A DNA stretch of 64,000 bases, from contig CANMBS010000001.1 in the NCBI GenBank assembly GCA_947496145.1, positions 310,001 through 374,000 of the forward strand. The letters run 5' to 3'. The notes beneath the pieces are model-generated. The model searched no databases, was not told the DNA's origin, and saw nothing but the letters and a program-made list of their open reading frames with translations. Positions 9,542-19,026 of this stretch are shown piece after piece. Both the position numbers and the translations under genes were made by a program. The stretch comes from an uncultured Pseudovibrio sp. GTDB lineage: Bacteria; Pseudomonadota; Alphaproteobacteria; Rhizobiales; Stappiaceae. The first letter of the stretch is position 1, and each line of letters starts with the position of its first letter.

Positions 9542-11152
9542 TCAATCTCTACGGGTAGGTAATAATTTCTCCATCACCAATAGGAAGCTAACAACTACTA
9601 GAATAATTCCCCAAAAAATTGAATCACCCAATCCTACATAGATTGTAGGTCTTAGTATTTCAGGCAATCCTCTAACGAAACTTCCCTTTTTATTTAAAAC
9701 AACTTCTGCGAGTATTCTACCATTGGAATCTATTAGGCTGGAAATACCAGTATTCGCCACTCGTACCAACGGCACACCCTGTTCTACTGCTCGAATTCTT
9801 GCCTGTGCTAAATGTTGGTAAGGACCTGCAGTTTCGCCAAACCATCCATCATTTGTGAGGTTTACTAGGAAGTTAGGGCGATTTGATGTTGAGAGCACCG
9901 TTTGCGGAAAAATCGCCTCATAGCAAATGAGAGGCTGGAAGCTAAGTGAATTTTTTAAATCTATCCTCTTATGTTCCCGGCCTGCGTGAAAGTCCGAAGG
10001 AGCAGGCACAAGGCGCTCCACACCAATGGATTGCAGAAAGGAGCGTGCCGGCAGGTATTCGCCGAAGGGAACAAGCCGCACTTTGTCATAAATATCTATG
10101 AGTGCACCTTTGTCAGATACAACGAAAGCACTATTAAAAAACAGTTTTCCATTATCTGACATTTCTCTGCGAATTCCACCAGTAATCAGCGTTGTGCCAG
10201 AGGGAAGCGTTGCACCAATGGCCTCCAACGCCCCCGGCTCCTCATCCAAGAGGAAAGGAAAAGCAGATTCCGGCCAGAATATCAGCGTCTCTTCATCACC
10301 TTTAAGCTGTAGCAAAGCCTCTTGTGTCTGCTGCAGGTAGAGTGGCAGCAACCTTTGCCTGTTCTCAGGTTTCCACTTGTCCGCTTGTGGCACATTGGGT
10401 TGTATAATCAAGAGGCGAAGTCCCTCAACCGGCTGTTGCACCTCCTGCAACCTATCCGCCCCGTAGGCGATTAAACCGCCCCAGATGACAACACAAACAC
10501 TGATGTAAGTTGCCGCCGTTTTGCGTGCCACGCCGAAAAATACTGCTGGCATTGAGAACAGTAAAAGGACCAGTATGCCAACACCGTAAATTCCGAGAGC
10601 GGAGAAGCTTTGCATGAGCACCAGATTTTCTGCGAAAGCATACCCCCACACATTCCAGGGAAAACCCGTCAGAATATGGCCACGTATCCAGCTCGAAAGC
10701 CCCAGAACAAGCACGAAGAGAAGAATACGCGATAGTCCGGTACGCCAGAAAACTGACGCAGCTCCCAATAGAAGAGACGGAATAAGCGCAAGTCCGCCTG
10801 GTAAGATGATGAGAGCAAAGGGGATCATCCAGCCATAACTTTTGGCATCAACAAGAAATGCCTCAGCAATCCAAAACAACCCAACAAGGAAAAAACCTAA
10901 AAAGAAGGTCCACCCAGTGCAAAAGAAAGCGGTAAACAGACCTTTTCTGGTTTGCTTAGCCCGGTTTTTTGCCTGATCCAGCAGGAGGATAAGGAGCGGA
11001 AGGGACAACCAGAGAACCGAAAAGGCCCCATAGGGTGGAAAGGCAAGGGCAGACGCTGCGCCGCTCACAAAGAGAAGAGATAAACGCTTCCATCCAGACA
11101 GCTGGAAAATGGTGCTGCTTAGAGCCCGTAATCTCTTTCTGACAGAGACCAT
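9542..11152 (-). CDS. lnt: Apolipoprotein N-acyltransferase
   Basis: Lnt adds the third acyl chain to the N-terminal Cys of lipoproteins in the inner membrane. The 536-residue protein has multiple N-terminal membrane helices and a C-terminal nitrilase-fold domain with the Glu (FWPESAFPFL), Lys (YDKVRLVPFGEYLP) and Cys (LICYEAIFP) of the catalytic triad. The ATG at 11152 has a strong GGAGGT 6 nt upstream; an upstream TTG is rejected. It lies downstream of the CorC-like gene, the usual ybeZ-ybeY-corC-lnt order. The Sinorhizobium orthologue is actA (acid tolerance). Confidence 0.96.
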   Translation of the reverse strand: MVSVRKRLRALSSTIFQLSGWKRLSLLFVSGAASALAFPPYGAFSVLWLSLPLLILLLDQAKNRAKQTRKGLFTAFFCTGWTFFLGFFLVGLFWIAEAFLVDAKSYGWMIPFALIILPGGLALIPSLLLGAASVFWRTGLSRILLFVLVLGLSSWIRGHILTGFPWNVWGYAFAENLVLMQSFSALGIYGVGILVLLLFSMPAVFFGVARKTAATYISVCVVIWGGLIAYGADRLQEVQQPVEGLRLLIIQPNVPQADKWKPENRQRLLPLYLQQTQEALLQLKGDEETLIFWPESAFPFLLDEEPGALEAIGATLPSGTTLITGGIRREMSDNGKLFFNSAFVVSDKGALIDIYDKVRLVPFGEYLPARSFLQSIGVERLVPAPSDFHAGREHKRIDLKNSLSFQPLICYEAIFPQTVLSTSNRPNFLVNLTNDGWFGETAGPYQHLAQARIRAVEQGVPLVRVANTGISSLIDSNGRILAEVVLNKKGSFVRGLPEILRPTIYVGLGDSIFWGIILVVVSFLLVMEKLLPTRRD

Positions 11153-11238
11153 TTCCCACCTCCGAACGCTCAAAAAATATTAAGCGTGTCCATGCTTACT
11201 TGAAACCACATGGCACGCTCAAAAAATAGTCGATATGC

Positions 11239-12390
11239 TTATTCTGCGGCCTCAGACCTGCGCGGGCGTATCCTCTGTACCGCTACCCGCTGATCCGTTC
11301 TTCTTTTGGAAATCCGCAGGCGCTTAATCCGGCGCAGATCAGCGTCAATTACCTCAAATTCAAAGGCCGGAAGGCTTTTATCAATGATCAGCTCACCGCG
11401 AACCGGCACTCTGTCGAGAATGGAGAACAGGAGTCCGCCAAGAGTGTCCACCTCTTCGGTTTGCTCTTCGCCGAGTTTAAAGTCTGCGCCCAGCTCTTCC
11501 TGAAGGTCTTCCAGATCAATTCGAGGGTCAACCACCCAGACACCTGAGCTGACATTCATGATAAGCTCTTCTTCGTCCTTATCATGCTCATCTTCGATGT
11601 CACCAACCACGGTCTCGACAATGTCTTCGAGAGACACCAGACCGTCGGTTCCGCCATATTCATCAATGACCAGGGCCATCTGAACACGTGTCACCTGCAT
11701 TTTCTTCATAAGATCTGAAGAGGACATGGAAGGAGGGACAAAGTGTAAAGGACGAATCAAACCTGTGGCGTTGAGCGGTGTCGACAAGTCCACACAGGAA
11801 AGATCCAGCAGTGATGTTTCTTCGGCTGTTTTGTCTGAAGAGCTCTTTTCCGGCTTTACCAGAGCCAGAGGAACCTCAGCCTTCTTGGCTTTTACGGCCA
11901 GCTCCACAAAGTAGGACATCAGGTCCTTGATATGGACCATGCCGCGAGGGTCATCCAGATTATCATGGTAGACCGGCATTCGCGAGTGACCGGAGGCCTT
12001 GAACAAAGCCATCACTTCGCCGATTGTGGTTGTGTCTTCCACTGCCTCGATATCGGCTCGCGGAATCATCACATCTTCAACTCGAGATTCGCGCAGCTGG
12101 AGGATATTCGTGAGGAGCTCGCGCTCTTCCTTAGAGAAGACAGCATCTTCCCCCTCGCCTTCACGAGCGAGTTCATCCTCTAAATCTTCACGTAATGAGA
12201 CTGCTGCACTTTTTCGCAGACCTCTGAACGGATTTAGTTTTGATTTCAGCCTGGTCCATGCACCAGGCTTCATCGCTTGCGGTTCAGTGGTTTCTTCGGC
12301 GACAGCAGTGCCGGTACTACTTGCAGATTCTGTATTTTCTGCCTGAACGGAGGCGCTTGCGCCTTCTGTACTTCGAGGTTCCGGGTTCAT
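11239..12390 (-). CDS. CorC/HlyC-family CBS-domain protein
   Basis: The 383-residue protein has a variable N-terminus, two CBS domains (RESRVEDVMIPRADIEAV, GHSRMPVYHDNLDDPRGMVH, then ALVIDEYGGTDGLVS) and a C-terminal CorC_HlyC domain (EEQTEEVDTLGGLL). No membrane DUF21 domain is present, so it is of the soluble CorC type linked in enterobacteria to Mg2+/Co2+ efflux. It lies between ybeY and lnt on the minus strand. An insertion between the CBS halves (around ALVKPEKSSSDKTAEE) is longer than in E. coli CorC. The function is inferred from the family. Confidence 0.9.
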   Translation of the reverse strand: MNPEPRSTEGASASVQAENTESASSTGTAVAEETTEPQAMKPGAWTRLKSKLNPFRGLRKSAAVSLREDLEDELAREGEGEDAVFSKEERELLTNILQLRESRVEDVMIPRADIEAVEDTTTIGEVMALFKASGHSRMPVYHDNLDDPRGMVHIKDLMSYFVELAVKAKKAEVPLALVKPEKSSSDKTAEETSLLDLSCVDLSTPLNATGLIRPLHFVPPSMSSSDLMKKMQVTRVQMALVIDEYGGTDGLVSLEDIVETVVGDIEDEHDKDEEELIMNVSSGVWVVDPRIDLEDLQEELGADFKLGEEQTEEVDTLGGLLFSILDRVPVRGELIIDKSLPAFEFEVIDADLRRIKRLRISKRRTDQRVAVQRIRPRRSEAAE

Positions 12391-12433
12391 CTCTCTCTCG
12401 TTGTTCCCTGCATTCCTGTTTGCTGCAGGGGTG

Positions 12434-12940
12434 TCATTTATCTGCCTTTAACGGCTCATCCTTGTATGGATCCGGGATTTGAAGGCTCGCCAAAATCAGG
12501 CGTTCTTCCGCTTCCATTTCCTCTGCCTCTTCTTCTATCTGGTGATCATATCCAAAAAGATGAAGGGTTCCATGAACAATAAGATGAATTATATGGTGTT
12601 TAAATGGTATTCCAAGCTCTTCAGCTTCGCGCTTTACAGTCTCTTTTGCAATAATAATATCACCCAATAGCGGGCCAAATGGTGGCTCTTCGCTGTCATC
12701 ACCGGGAAAAGACAGAACATTAGTTGGTTTGTCTTTCTGCCGCCACATCTTATTCAGTTCCTGAATGTGGACGTCATCGGTAAAGACAAGCGAAACTTCG
12801 GTGTTGTCAATGACACTCAGATCACTTGTTGCAAAAGCAGCGGTGATTGCCTCTTGAGCAATCGCTTCCAATACTTCTTCACTTTCCCAATCACCCGCTT
12901 CAATCAGCGTGTCGATGTGTACCGGGCAAGTTGCGTTCAT
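12434..12940 (-). CDS. ybeY: Endoribonuclease YbeY
   Basis: YbeY is a zinc-dependent RNase involved in 16S rRNA 3'-end processing and ribosome quality control. The 168-residue product has NVLSFPGDD and the metal site HGTLHLFGYDH near residue 130. Its ATG overlaps the phoH stop by 4 nt (ATGA), indicating translational coupling; the two proteins are functionally linked in many bacteria. Confidence 0.96.
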   Translation of the reverse strand: MNATCPVHIDTLIEAGDWESEEVLEAIAQEAITAAFATSDLSVIDNTEVSLVFTDDVHIQELNKMWRQKDKPTNVLSFPGDDSEEPPFGPLLGDIIIAKETVKREAEELGIPFKHHIIHLIVHGTLHLFGYDHQIEEEAEEMEAEERLILASLQIPDPYKDEPLKADK

Positions 12941-14043
12941 TCTTCGGAGCCTTGATCTTTATTGAGACTGGCAGCTTCTTCGGCCTGCCTTCGTTCTTTT
13001 GCTTCCAGACGGCGGCGGCTTTCATTGTCGTAAGCGCCTACGATGCGAGCTACAAGTTCATGACGGACCACATCGGTTTCTGTGAAGGTGACACGGGAAA
13101 TCCCCTCTACACCTTCCAGAATCCTGAGCGCTTCGCGCAGGCCGGACATCTGGCCCGGAGGCAAATCAACCTGACTTGGATCACCCGTCACGATCATCTT
13201 GGAGTTTTCGCCCAGACGTGTCAGGAACATTTTCATCTGCATGGATGTGGTGTTTTGAGCTTCGTCCAGAATAACGACCGCATTGGAAAGAGTTCTGCCG
13301 CGCATGAATGCGAGCGGTGCGACTTCGATCATGCCGCTTTCCAGACCACGCTCCAGCTTTTCTGGTGGCATCATCTCATTGAGGCCATCGTAAAGCGGGC
13401 GCAGGTAGGGGTCGACTTTCTCTTTCATGTCGCCGGGCAGGAAGCCTAATCGCTCACCAGCTTCAACGGCGGGGCGAGACAGGATCATTCTGTCAATTTC
13501 GCCGCGCTCCAGCAGAGAAGCGGCATAGGCAACAGCAAGGAATGTTTTACCTGTACCGGCAGGGCCGACGCCGAAGGTCAAATCTGAACGGTCCATCGCC
13601 CGGATGTAAGCATCTTGCATTGCCGTGCGTGCAACCAGAGTTTTACGGCGCGTTGCGATCTGCGCAAACGACATGCGGGACTTTGGTTCCATTGTTGGTA
13701 ATGAAAGTTGTGCTTCTGAGACCTCTGCGAGGCGAATAGCGCCGTCCACGTCGCCCGGTGTCACATCATGCCCACCTTGCAGCCGCGTATAGAGTGCCTC
13801 AAGAGCAAGCTTGGCCCGCTCTGTAGCTGATTTATCGCCACGAATGGTGACACGATTGCCGTGTGCGATTGCCTCAACCCCCAAACGTTGCTCAATCAAG
13901 GCAAGGTTCTGGTCAAACTGACCAAACAAATCGCTCACAAGTCTGTTGTCTTCGAATGCCAAGACCACTTGTATCAAGTCAGTTGTCGTCATGGGGTGCA
14001 TGCCCGTTTCAGCAACAGAAAGTGGTTTGTTTTTGCCATCCAA
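12937..14043 (-). CDS. ybeZ: PhoH-family ATPase (YbeZ)
   Basis: The 368-residue product has a KH-like N-terminal region and a P-loop ATPase domain (GPAGTGKTFLAVAYA near residue 160, VVILDEAQNTT near 275, VTGDPSQVDLP). PhoH/YbeZ ATPases partner with YbeY in RNA metabolism. GGAGGC lies 9 nt upstream of the ATG at 14043. It overlaps ybeY by 4 nt and lies 48 bp from miaB on the same strand. Confidence 0.94.
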   Translation of the reverse strand: MDGKNKPLSVAETGMHPMTTTDLIQVVLAFEDNRLVSDLFGQFDQNLALIEQRLGVEAIAHGNRVTIRGDKSATERAKLALEALYTRLQGGHDVTPGDVDGAIRLAEVSEAQLSLPTMEPKSRMSFAQIATRRKTLVARTAMQDAYIRAMDRSDLTFGVGPAGTGKTFLAVAYAASLLERGEIDRMILSRPAVEAGERLGFLPGDMKEKVDPYLRPLYDGLNEMMPPEKLERGLESGMIEVAPLAFMRGRTLSNAVVILDEAQNTTSMQMKMFLTRLGENSKMIVTGDPSQVDLPPGQMSGLREALRILEGVEGISRVTFTETDVVRHELVARIVGAYDNESRRRLEAKERRQAEEAASLNKDQGSEE

Positions 14044-14091
14044 ATAATGCCTCCGTTCGCCTTATTGCGAGAATCTGGGAGCATCATGCAC

Positions 14092-15504
14092 TTAAACAAG
14101 GCGACCTTCCAGACTATTCGCACTACCAGCGACAATTTCTACTGATCTGATTTCACCATAAAGATCAAGCGGGGCGTTTACATGAACTGGCTGGAGCCAA
14201 GGTGAACGACCTGCAAGCTGACCTTCTTTGCGGCCTTCTTTCTCAAAGAGTACGTCGATTGTTTTGCCAATCAATGACGCATTAAAATCTTTTTGCTGGG
14301 TGCTGAGCAGCTCTTGCAGCTCTGCCAGACGTGCGGATTTCACCTGCTCGTCAATCTGCTCTTCCAGCGTGGCACCCGGAGTTCCCGGACGTGGGCTGTA
14401 TTTGAAGGAGAATGCAGAACCGTAGGTGACCCGGCCTATCAGATCCAGAGTGTCTTTATGATCCTGATCGGTTTCGCCCGGGAAGCCGACAATGAAGTCA
14501 CCAGACAATGCGATATCGCCACGCGCTTCGCGAATGCGGTCAATCAGGCGGAAGTAGTCATCGCGAGTGTGCTTGCGATTCATAGCCTTCAGAATTGCAT
14601 CAGACCCAGACTGAACCGGCAGGTGCAGGTAAGGCATGAGAATATCGAGATCGCGGTGGGCAGCAATCAGGCTGTCTTCCATATCTCGTGGGTGAGATGT
14701 GGTGTAGCGCAGACGCTTGATACCATCGATCTTAGCCAGACGGAACAGGAGCTCGCCAAGGCCCCACTCACGGCCATCCGGGCCTTCACCATGCCATGCG
14801 TTAACGTTCTGGCCCAGCAAAGTCACTTCACGCACGCCAGCAGCTGCCAAGCGTTCTGTCTCCATGACGATCTGCTCCACCTTACGGGAAACCTCAGCGC
14901 CACGGGTGTAAGGCACCACACAGAAAGTACAGAACTTATCGCAGCCTTCCTGAACCGTCACGAACGCAGTCACACCGCGCTTGCGGACAGCTTCTTTTGA
15001 CGGGGTTGCAAGATGCTTGAATTTGTCCTGAATGTCGAATTCGGTCTCAACAACCTTGGAGCCGTTTGAGGCGCGGTTCAGCAACTCTGGAAGACGGTGA
15101 TAGGACTGAGGTCCTACGACCAGGTCCACAACGGGTGCGCGGCGGGAAATCTCCGCGCCTTCAGCCTGTGCGACACAGCCAGCAACAGATACCATCATCT
15201 GCTTGCCGTTTTTGGCTTTCTCTTCCTTCAGCTTACGAATGCGGCCAAGTTCAGAATAGACCTTCTCAGCCGCTTTTTCGCGGATGTGACAGGTGTTCAG
15301 AATGACCAGATCAGCATCATCCGGGTTTTCTGTTTTCTCATAGCCATCATTGCTCAGGGCATCGTTCATACGATCAGAATCGTAGACGTTCATCTGACAG
15401 CCATAGGTCTTGATGAAAACCTTGCGGGTCGCTTCAGACTTTTCGAGCGCCTCCGCAGTGTTTTCAGATTGGTTCAGGTTTTCGTTTTCTACCAGGTTAT
15501 CCAT
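14092..15504 (-). CDS. miaB: tRNA-2-methylthio-N6-dimethylallyladenosine synthase
   Basis: MiaB is a radical-SAM methylthiotransferase acting on i6A37 of tRNAs. The 470-residue product has the UPF0004 domain ([25 protein letters not shown]), the radical-SAM CxxxCxxC (CDKFCTFC), [10 protein letters not shown] and the C-terminal TRAM domain. It has a short acidic N-terminal extension of about 25 residues. It is upstream of phoH and downstream of the PlsC-like gene. Confidence 0.97.
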   Translation of the reverse strand: MDNLVENENLNQSENTAEALEKSEATRKVFIKTYGCQMNVYDSDRMNDALSNDGYEKTENPDDADLVILNTCHIREKAAEKVYSELGRIRKLKEEKAKNGKQMMVSVAGCVAQAEGAEISRRAPVVDLVVGPQSYHRLPELLNRASNGSKVVETEFDIQDKFKHLATPSKEAVRKRGVTAFVTVQEGCDKFCTFCVVPYTRGAEVSRKVEQIVMETERLAAAGVREVTLLGQNVNAWHGEGPDGREWGLGELLFRLAKIDGIKRLRYTTSHPRDMEDSLIAAHRDLDILMPYLHLPVQSGSDAILKAMNRKHTRDDYFRLIDRIREARGDIALSGDFIVGFPGETDQDHKDTLDLIGRVTYGSAFSFKYSPRPGTPGATLEEQIDEQVKSARLAELQELLSTQQKDFNASLIGKTIDVLFEKEGRKEGQLAGRSPWLQPVHVNAPLDLYGEIRSVEIVAGSANSLEGRLV

Positions 15505-15663
15505 TCAATCCTCTAGTGGATTTTCTGTCGGGAATTTTCTCGTAAGTACCGACAGGTCGAGCGCGCTTTCTTTGATCATCCGCAGCGCCAGCTCGTTATT
15601 TTCAGAATTTTGGAGAGCTTTACTCTGTTTTTCGCAGAAAGAGAAGCCTTGTCTTCTTCCGGC

Positions 15664-16473
15664 TTATGCCAGTTCTTTCTGTTTTGGAAGGTTTCCCTGC
15701 AATGCATCAATAGTCATTGTGCGAACCTGATCTTCTAAATCTCGCGTTAAGCGTTTGCGATTAGTTGCTTTTTCAATGGGCATCGGATCGCCCCACGTCA
15801 AATCAACGTCCAGTCCACCCTCTTTAATGACTGCCCAAAGATGTCCGGCTAATTCCATGTCTCCGTACCATGCAACATGCGCACGCCAGAAACGGCCCAT
15901 CGGCAGTCCCTGCAAGCGTGTGTAAGCGATCGAGAGCGGTTGAACATGGGCGACCTCTTCCTCCCCCACATTCATGGCATGGTGCACAGCACCTACAAGA
16001 GCGGAGCGAAAAGGCAAGACTTCGTTGCCATTGCTGGAGGTGCCTTCAGCAAACAGCACCATGGCATCACCCTGCGTCATACGCTCTGCAATTTGCTGCG
16101 CAACACGGCCTGTATCGGTCCGTTTCTGACGATTGACAAAGACGGTGCGCTGGAGTTTTGCAAACAGGCCAAAGATGGGCCAGCCGGCGACTTCAGATTT
16201 TGCGATGAAACTCAGAGGTTTTGTGCTGCCAAGAACAACAATGTCGAGCCAGGAGCAGTGGTTGGAAGTGACCAGAAGCGGGCGGTCTGTGGTCATCTGA
16301 CCGTGTTGATGAACGCGCAGTCCAATCAGACGAGAAGCGGCTTTATGCCAGAGCAAAGGCAGTTGCCGCTGAACCCGCCAGCCGAACTTCATTGCAACCC
16401 ACTGCGGGGGAATGAGGACCAGCGTTACAAGTGTTAATGCGGCAAGTGAGCAAACTGCTCTGACAGCTGCCAT
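15664..16473 (-). CDS. 1-acyl-glycerol-3-phosphate acyltransferase (PlsC/OlsA family)
   Basis: A 269-residue membrane-associated lysophospholipid acyltransferase. An N-terminal hydrophobic helix (LAALTLVTLVLIPPQWVAM) precedes the NHxxxxD motif (NHCSWLDIV) and FAEGTSSNG. The likely reaction is acyl transfer to lysophosphatidate; alphaproteobacteria also have OlsA paralogues that make ornithine lipids, which cannot be excluded. It starts 9 nt after the fur stop, so it is in the same transcript. Confidence 0.88.
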   Translation of the reverse strand: MAAVRAVCSLAALTLVTLVLIPPQWVAMKFGWRVQRQLPLLWHKAASRLIGLRVHQHGQMTTDRPLLVTSNHCSWLDIVVLGSTKPLSFIAKSEVAGWPIFGLFAKLQRTVFVNRQKRTDTGRVAQQIAERMTQGDAMVLFAEGTSSNGNEVLPFRSALVGAVHHAMNVGEEEVAHVQPLSIAYTRLQGLPMGRFWRAHVAWYGDMELAGHLWAVIKEGGLDVDLTWGDPMPIEKATNRKRLTRDLEDQVRTMTIDALQGNLPKQKELA

Positions 16474-16482
16474 GCTCGGCCC

Positions 16483-16908
16483 CTACTTTTCGTCTAACGG
16501 GATGCCATAGAGTTCCAGGCGATGATCGACCAGCTTAAAGCCCAGCTTTCGGGCAACTTCTTCCTGCATCTTTTCGATCTCTTCGCTGCGGAACTCAATG
16601 ACTTCGCCCGAACGCAGGTTGATGAGATGGTCGTGGTGCTCGTCAGAAACCGTTTCGTATCTGGAGCGTCCATCACGGAAGTCATGACGCTCGATAATGC
16701 CGGAGTCTTCAAATAGCTTTACAGTGCGATAGACGGTAGAAATTGAGATCTTCGGGTCGATTTTGGATGCTCTTCTGTACAGCTCTTCCACATCCGGGTG
16801 ATCTTCAGCAGACTGAATAACATCAGCAATCACGCGGCGCTGCTCTGTCATCCGCATGCCCTTATGAGCACACATCTCAATCAGCGTCATTTTTTCTTCT
16901 GCCGTCAT
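16483..16908 (-). CDS. fur: Fur-family metalloregulator
   Basis: The 141-residue repressor has a winged-helix domain (MRMTEQRRVIADVIQSAEDHPDVEEL in part, ISISTVYRTVKLFEDSG) and a dimerisation domain with HHDHLI and D/E metal ligands. It resembles Fur/Mur rather than Irr (no HxH haem motif or Irr-type N-terminus). In rhizobia the equivalent protein often responds to manganese (Mur). The ATG at 16908 has AGGG 6 nt upstream; the upstream TTG is rejected. Confidence 0.88.
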   Translation of the reverse strand: MTAEEKMTLIEMCAHKGMRMTEQRRVIADVIQSAEDHPDVEELYRRASKIDPKISISTVYRTVKLFEDSGIIERHDFRDGRSRYETVSDEHHDHLINLRSGEVIEFRSEEIEKMQEEVARKLGFKLVDHRLELYGIPLDEK

Positions 16909-17058
16909 TTGCCCTATATTCCTCAAAATCTCGCAGGCACCACAGTGTCAAACTGTTTCGGCATCCTATCTCTCAAAACATCGAGAGAAAAGAACCAGTT
17001 TCACTGTTATGCGTTTTGTACGTGAGTTAAAAGCCTCGTCTCACATGCGTAGTGTCGC

Positions 17059-17544
17059 TTAAAGGAGATCGCAACGCATAACAAGCGCTGTTCCACTACC
17101 TTCGCTTGCCGCATAGTATGCTTTTCGTTCCCCAACCTGTTTGAAGCCCAGTTTCGTATAGAGCTTCAGTGCAGAAAGGTTTGTGTCATCCACTTCCAGA
17201 AAAAGCGCTTCGGTGCGGTCAGAATAAAGCTGGAAGATCGCCGCTTCCATCAATTTTCTGCCTATCCCCTTATTTTGCTGCTTAGGAGAAACTGCAATCG
17301 TCAAAACTTCTGCTTCGCCAGCAATTGCACGAATGACAACGAAGCCCAGATCAAACTTCCCTTTGGGGCTGGATTGCCGTACGGAGAGAAAGAAAACGCC
17401 CTTCTGTTCAAAAATGCTTGTCAGCTCGGCTGTGCCCCAATTTTGCTTAAAGCACTCTGCATGCAATTTTGCCAGTTGAGGGAGATCATCTTTATTCGCT
17501 CGTTCGATGACTGGAGGTTTTTCGGATGTCCACCAAGATTTCAT
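17059..17544 (-). CDS. rimI: Ribosomal-protein-alanine N-acetyltransferase (GNAT)
   Basis: A 161-residue GNAT acetyltransferase with the acetyl-CoA loop (QNKGIGRKLMEAAI) and LEVDDTNLSALKLYTKLGF, the RimI signature. RimI acetylates the N-terminus of ribosomal protein S18 in E. coli. It overlaps tsaB by 4 nt, the conserved tsaB-rimI pairing. A substrate other than S18 is possible. Confidence 0.88.
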   Translation of the reverse strand: MKSWWTSEKPPVIERANKDDLPQLAKLHAECFKQNWGTAELTSIFEQKGVFFLSVRQSSPKGKFDLGFVVIRAIAGEAEVLTIAVSPKQQNKGIGRKLMEAAIFQLYSDRTEALFLEVDDTNLSALKLYTKLGFKQVGERKAYYAASEGSGTALVMRCDLL

Positions 17545-18221
17545 CGACGACGAACCTTCCCTTTCTCACCTGGAACAGCATCTGGCGCACGAAGATACAA
17601 AGGCATCGGCGCTTTGTTTTGACGTTCAGCATTTTTGCCGAGCTTCGCGATATAGTCAATTGAAGCGGCAGCTGCTTCATTGCATACACGAGACGGGTCG
17701 ATACCGGCGGCCTCTGCAACTGCCTGAGCAGCTGAGCCAGCTATAATTGTATCCTCCTCCAGAATATGGGAGAGTTCCTTCACTGTAGAAACTTTCGCCT
17801 CTTCAAGAGGGAAACCACTTTCATCGAATTTCTGGCAATATATTTCATCGCGGCGGGCATCCAGCACCACCCAGACAGGCTTTGGAACTGACACCCGTTC
17901 CAGCGCCTCTCCTGCAATTGCTGCCAGTGTTGTGACGGCAACGACAGGTATTTCGAGGACGAGGCCAAATCCACGCGCGATTGAAAGGCCAACCCGCAGA
18001 CCCGTGAAGCTTCCCGGACCAACATTAACGACGATACGATCCAATGAATTAAACGTGGTTGAAGACTCTGCCATCACACTGGCAACCATGCCCATAATGC
18101 GCTCCGCATGACCGCGCCCCAGATCTTCACATTGGGAGACGATATCGCAGGATTCGCCATCGTCAGTTAAAACGGCGGCGGCACATGTACTCAGTGCAGT
18201 GTCTATAGCAAGCAACTTCAT
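17541..18221 (-). CDS. tsaB: tRNA threonylcarbamoyladenosine biosynthesis protein TsaB
   Basis: TsaB is the scaffold subunit of the TsaBDE complex that installs t6A37 in ANN-decoding tRNAs. The 226-residue product starts MKLLAIDTALSTCAAAV and contains GPGSFTGLRVGLSIARG and WVVLDARRDEIY, all diagnostic. It heads a tsaB-rimI-fur-plsC-like run on the minus strand. Confidence 0.95.
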   Translation of the reverse strand: MKLLAIDTALSTCAAAVLTDDGESCDIVSQCEDLGRGHAERIMGMVASVMAESSTTFNSLDRIVVNVGPGSFTGLRVGLSIARGFGLVLEIPVVAVTTLAAIAGEALERVSVPKPVWVVLDARRDEIYCQKFDESGFPLEEAKVSTVKELSHILEEDTIIAGSAAQAVAEAAGIDPSRVCNEAAAASIDYIAKLGKNAERQNKAPMPLYLRAPDAVPGEKGKVRRR

Positions 18222-18300
18222 AAATTCGGCTTATCGTTCAGACCGACAAATGTCGAGCAACCTATTCGTTTAACACCCCGGCTACAGCACCGGGTTCAGC

Positions 18301-18323
18301 AAAAAGGGCAGCCTGCACTGCCC
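18301..18323 (-). terminator. Terminator downstream of the nfu gene
   Basis: GGGCAG-TGCAGG-CTGCCC followed by TTTTT on the minus strand, 30 nt after the nfu stop and before tsaB. Confidence 0.8.
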
Positions 18324-18352
18324 TCATTCACAAGAACCAGACCAGTAAGAAG

Positions 18353-18913
18353 TTATATTTGCCTAACTTCCTGAACTTCTGGAATGAAATGGCGCATCAG
18401 GTTCTGAATTCCATGGCTCAATGTTGCGGTTGAAGATGGACATCCGGCACAAGCACCACGCATGCTGAGATACACGATGCCATCGCGATATCCCCGAAAT
18501 GTTATATCGCCGCCATCCTGAGCAACAGCGGGACGAACGCGCGTCTCCAGAAGTTCCTTAATCATGTTGACCGTTTCTTCGTCTTCCGACTCGAAGAATT
18601 CTTCACCAATGTCTCCGTCACCACTCTCCTCACCTTTAAGGACTGGCGTGTCGGACATGAAGTTTTCCATAATCGCGCCAAGAATCGCCGGGCGCATATG
18701 CTGCCAGTCGGTCTCATCCTTGGTGACGGTGATAAAGTCATGCCCGAAGAAGATGCCAACGACGCCAGGAATGGTGAAGAGCTTCTCTGCCAGAGGTGAA
18801 ATGGAGGCCTCTTCCACCGAGCGGAAGTCGCGTGTGCCTTCCGGCAACACGACGCGCCCAGGCAAAAACTTCAAGGTCGCCGGATTTGGGGTCGCTTCGG
18901 TTTGAATGAACAT
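18353..18913 (-). CDS. NifU/Nfu-family Fe-S scaffold protein
   Basis: The 186-residue protein has an Nfu N-terminal domain (MFIQTEATPNPATLKFLPG) and a C-terminal NifU domain with the Fe-S ligand motif CxxC (GACAGCPSS). Such proteins carry and deliver [4Fe-4S] clusters to targets; miaB in this window is a client type. The start at 18913 is fixed by the conserved MFIQTE; an upstream in-frame extension is not family-like. A terminator follows. Confidence 0.92.
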   Translation of the reverse strand: MFIQTEATPNPATLKFLPGRVVLPEGTRDFRSVEEASISPLAEKLFTIPGVVGIFFGHDFITVTKDETDWQHMRPAILGAIMENFMSDTPVLKGEESGDGDIGEEFFESEDEETVNMIKELLETRVRPAVAQDGGDITFRGYRDGIVYLSMRGACAGCPSSTATLSHGIQNLMRHFIPEVQEVRQI

Positions 18914-19026
18914 ACAGTGTTTTCCATTTCTTCTACCAGAGAGGCTGATGAGGACACTACGAAACAATATCGCTCTGGTGCTCTCCGTTATGACTGTTTT
19001 GTGCTCTATATGATAGTTAAACCTGA

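Noticed and set aside
16921-17058. Iron box upstream of fur
   Set aside because: A TCTCTC/GAGAGA inverted repeat is present but matches no known iron-regulator motif.
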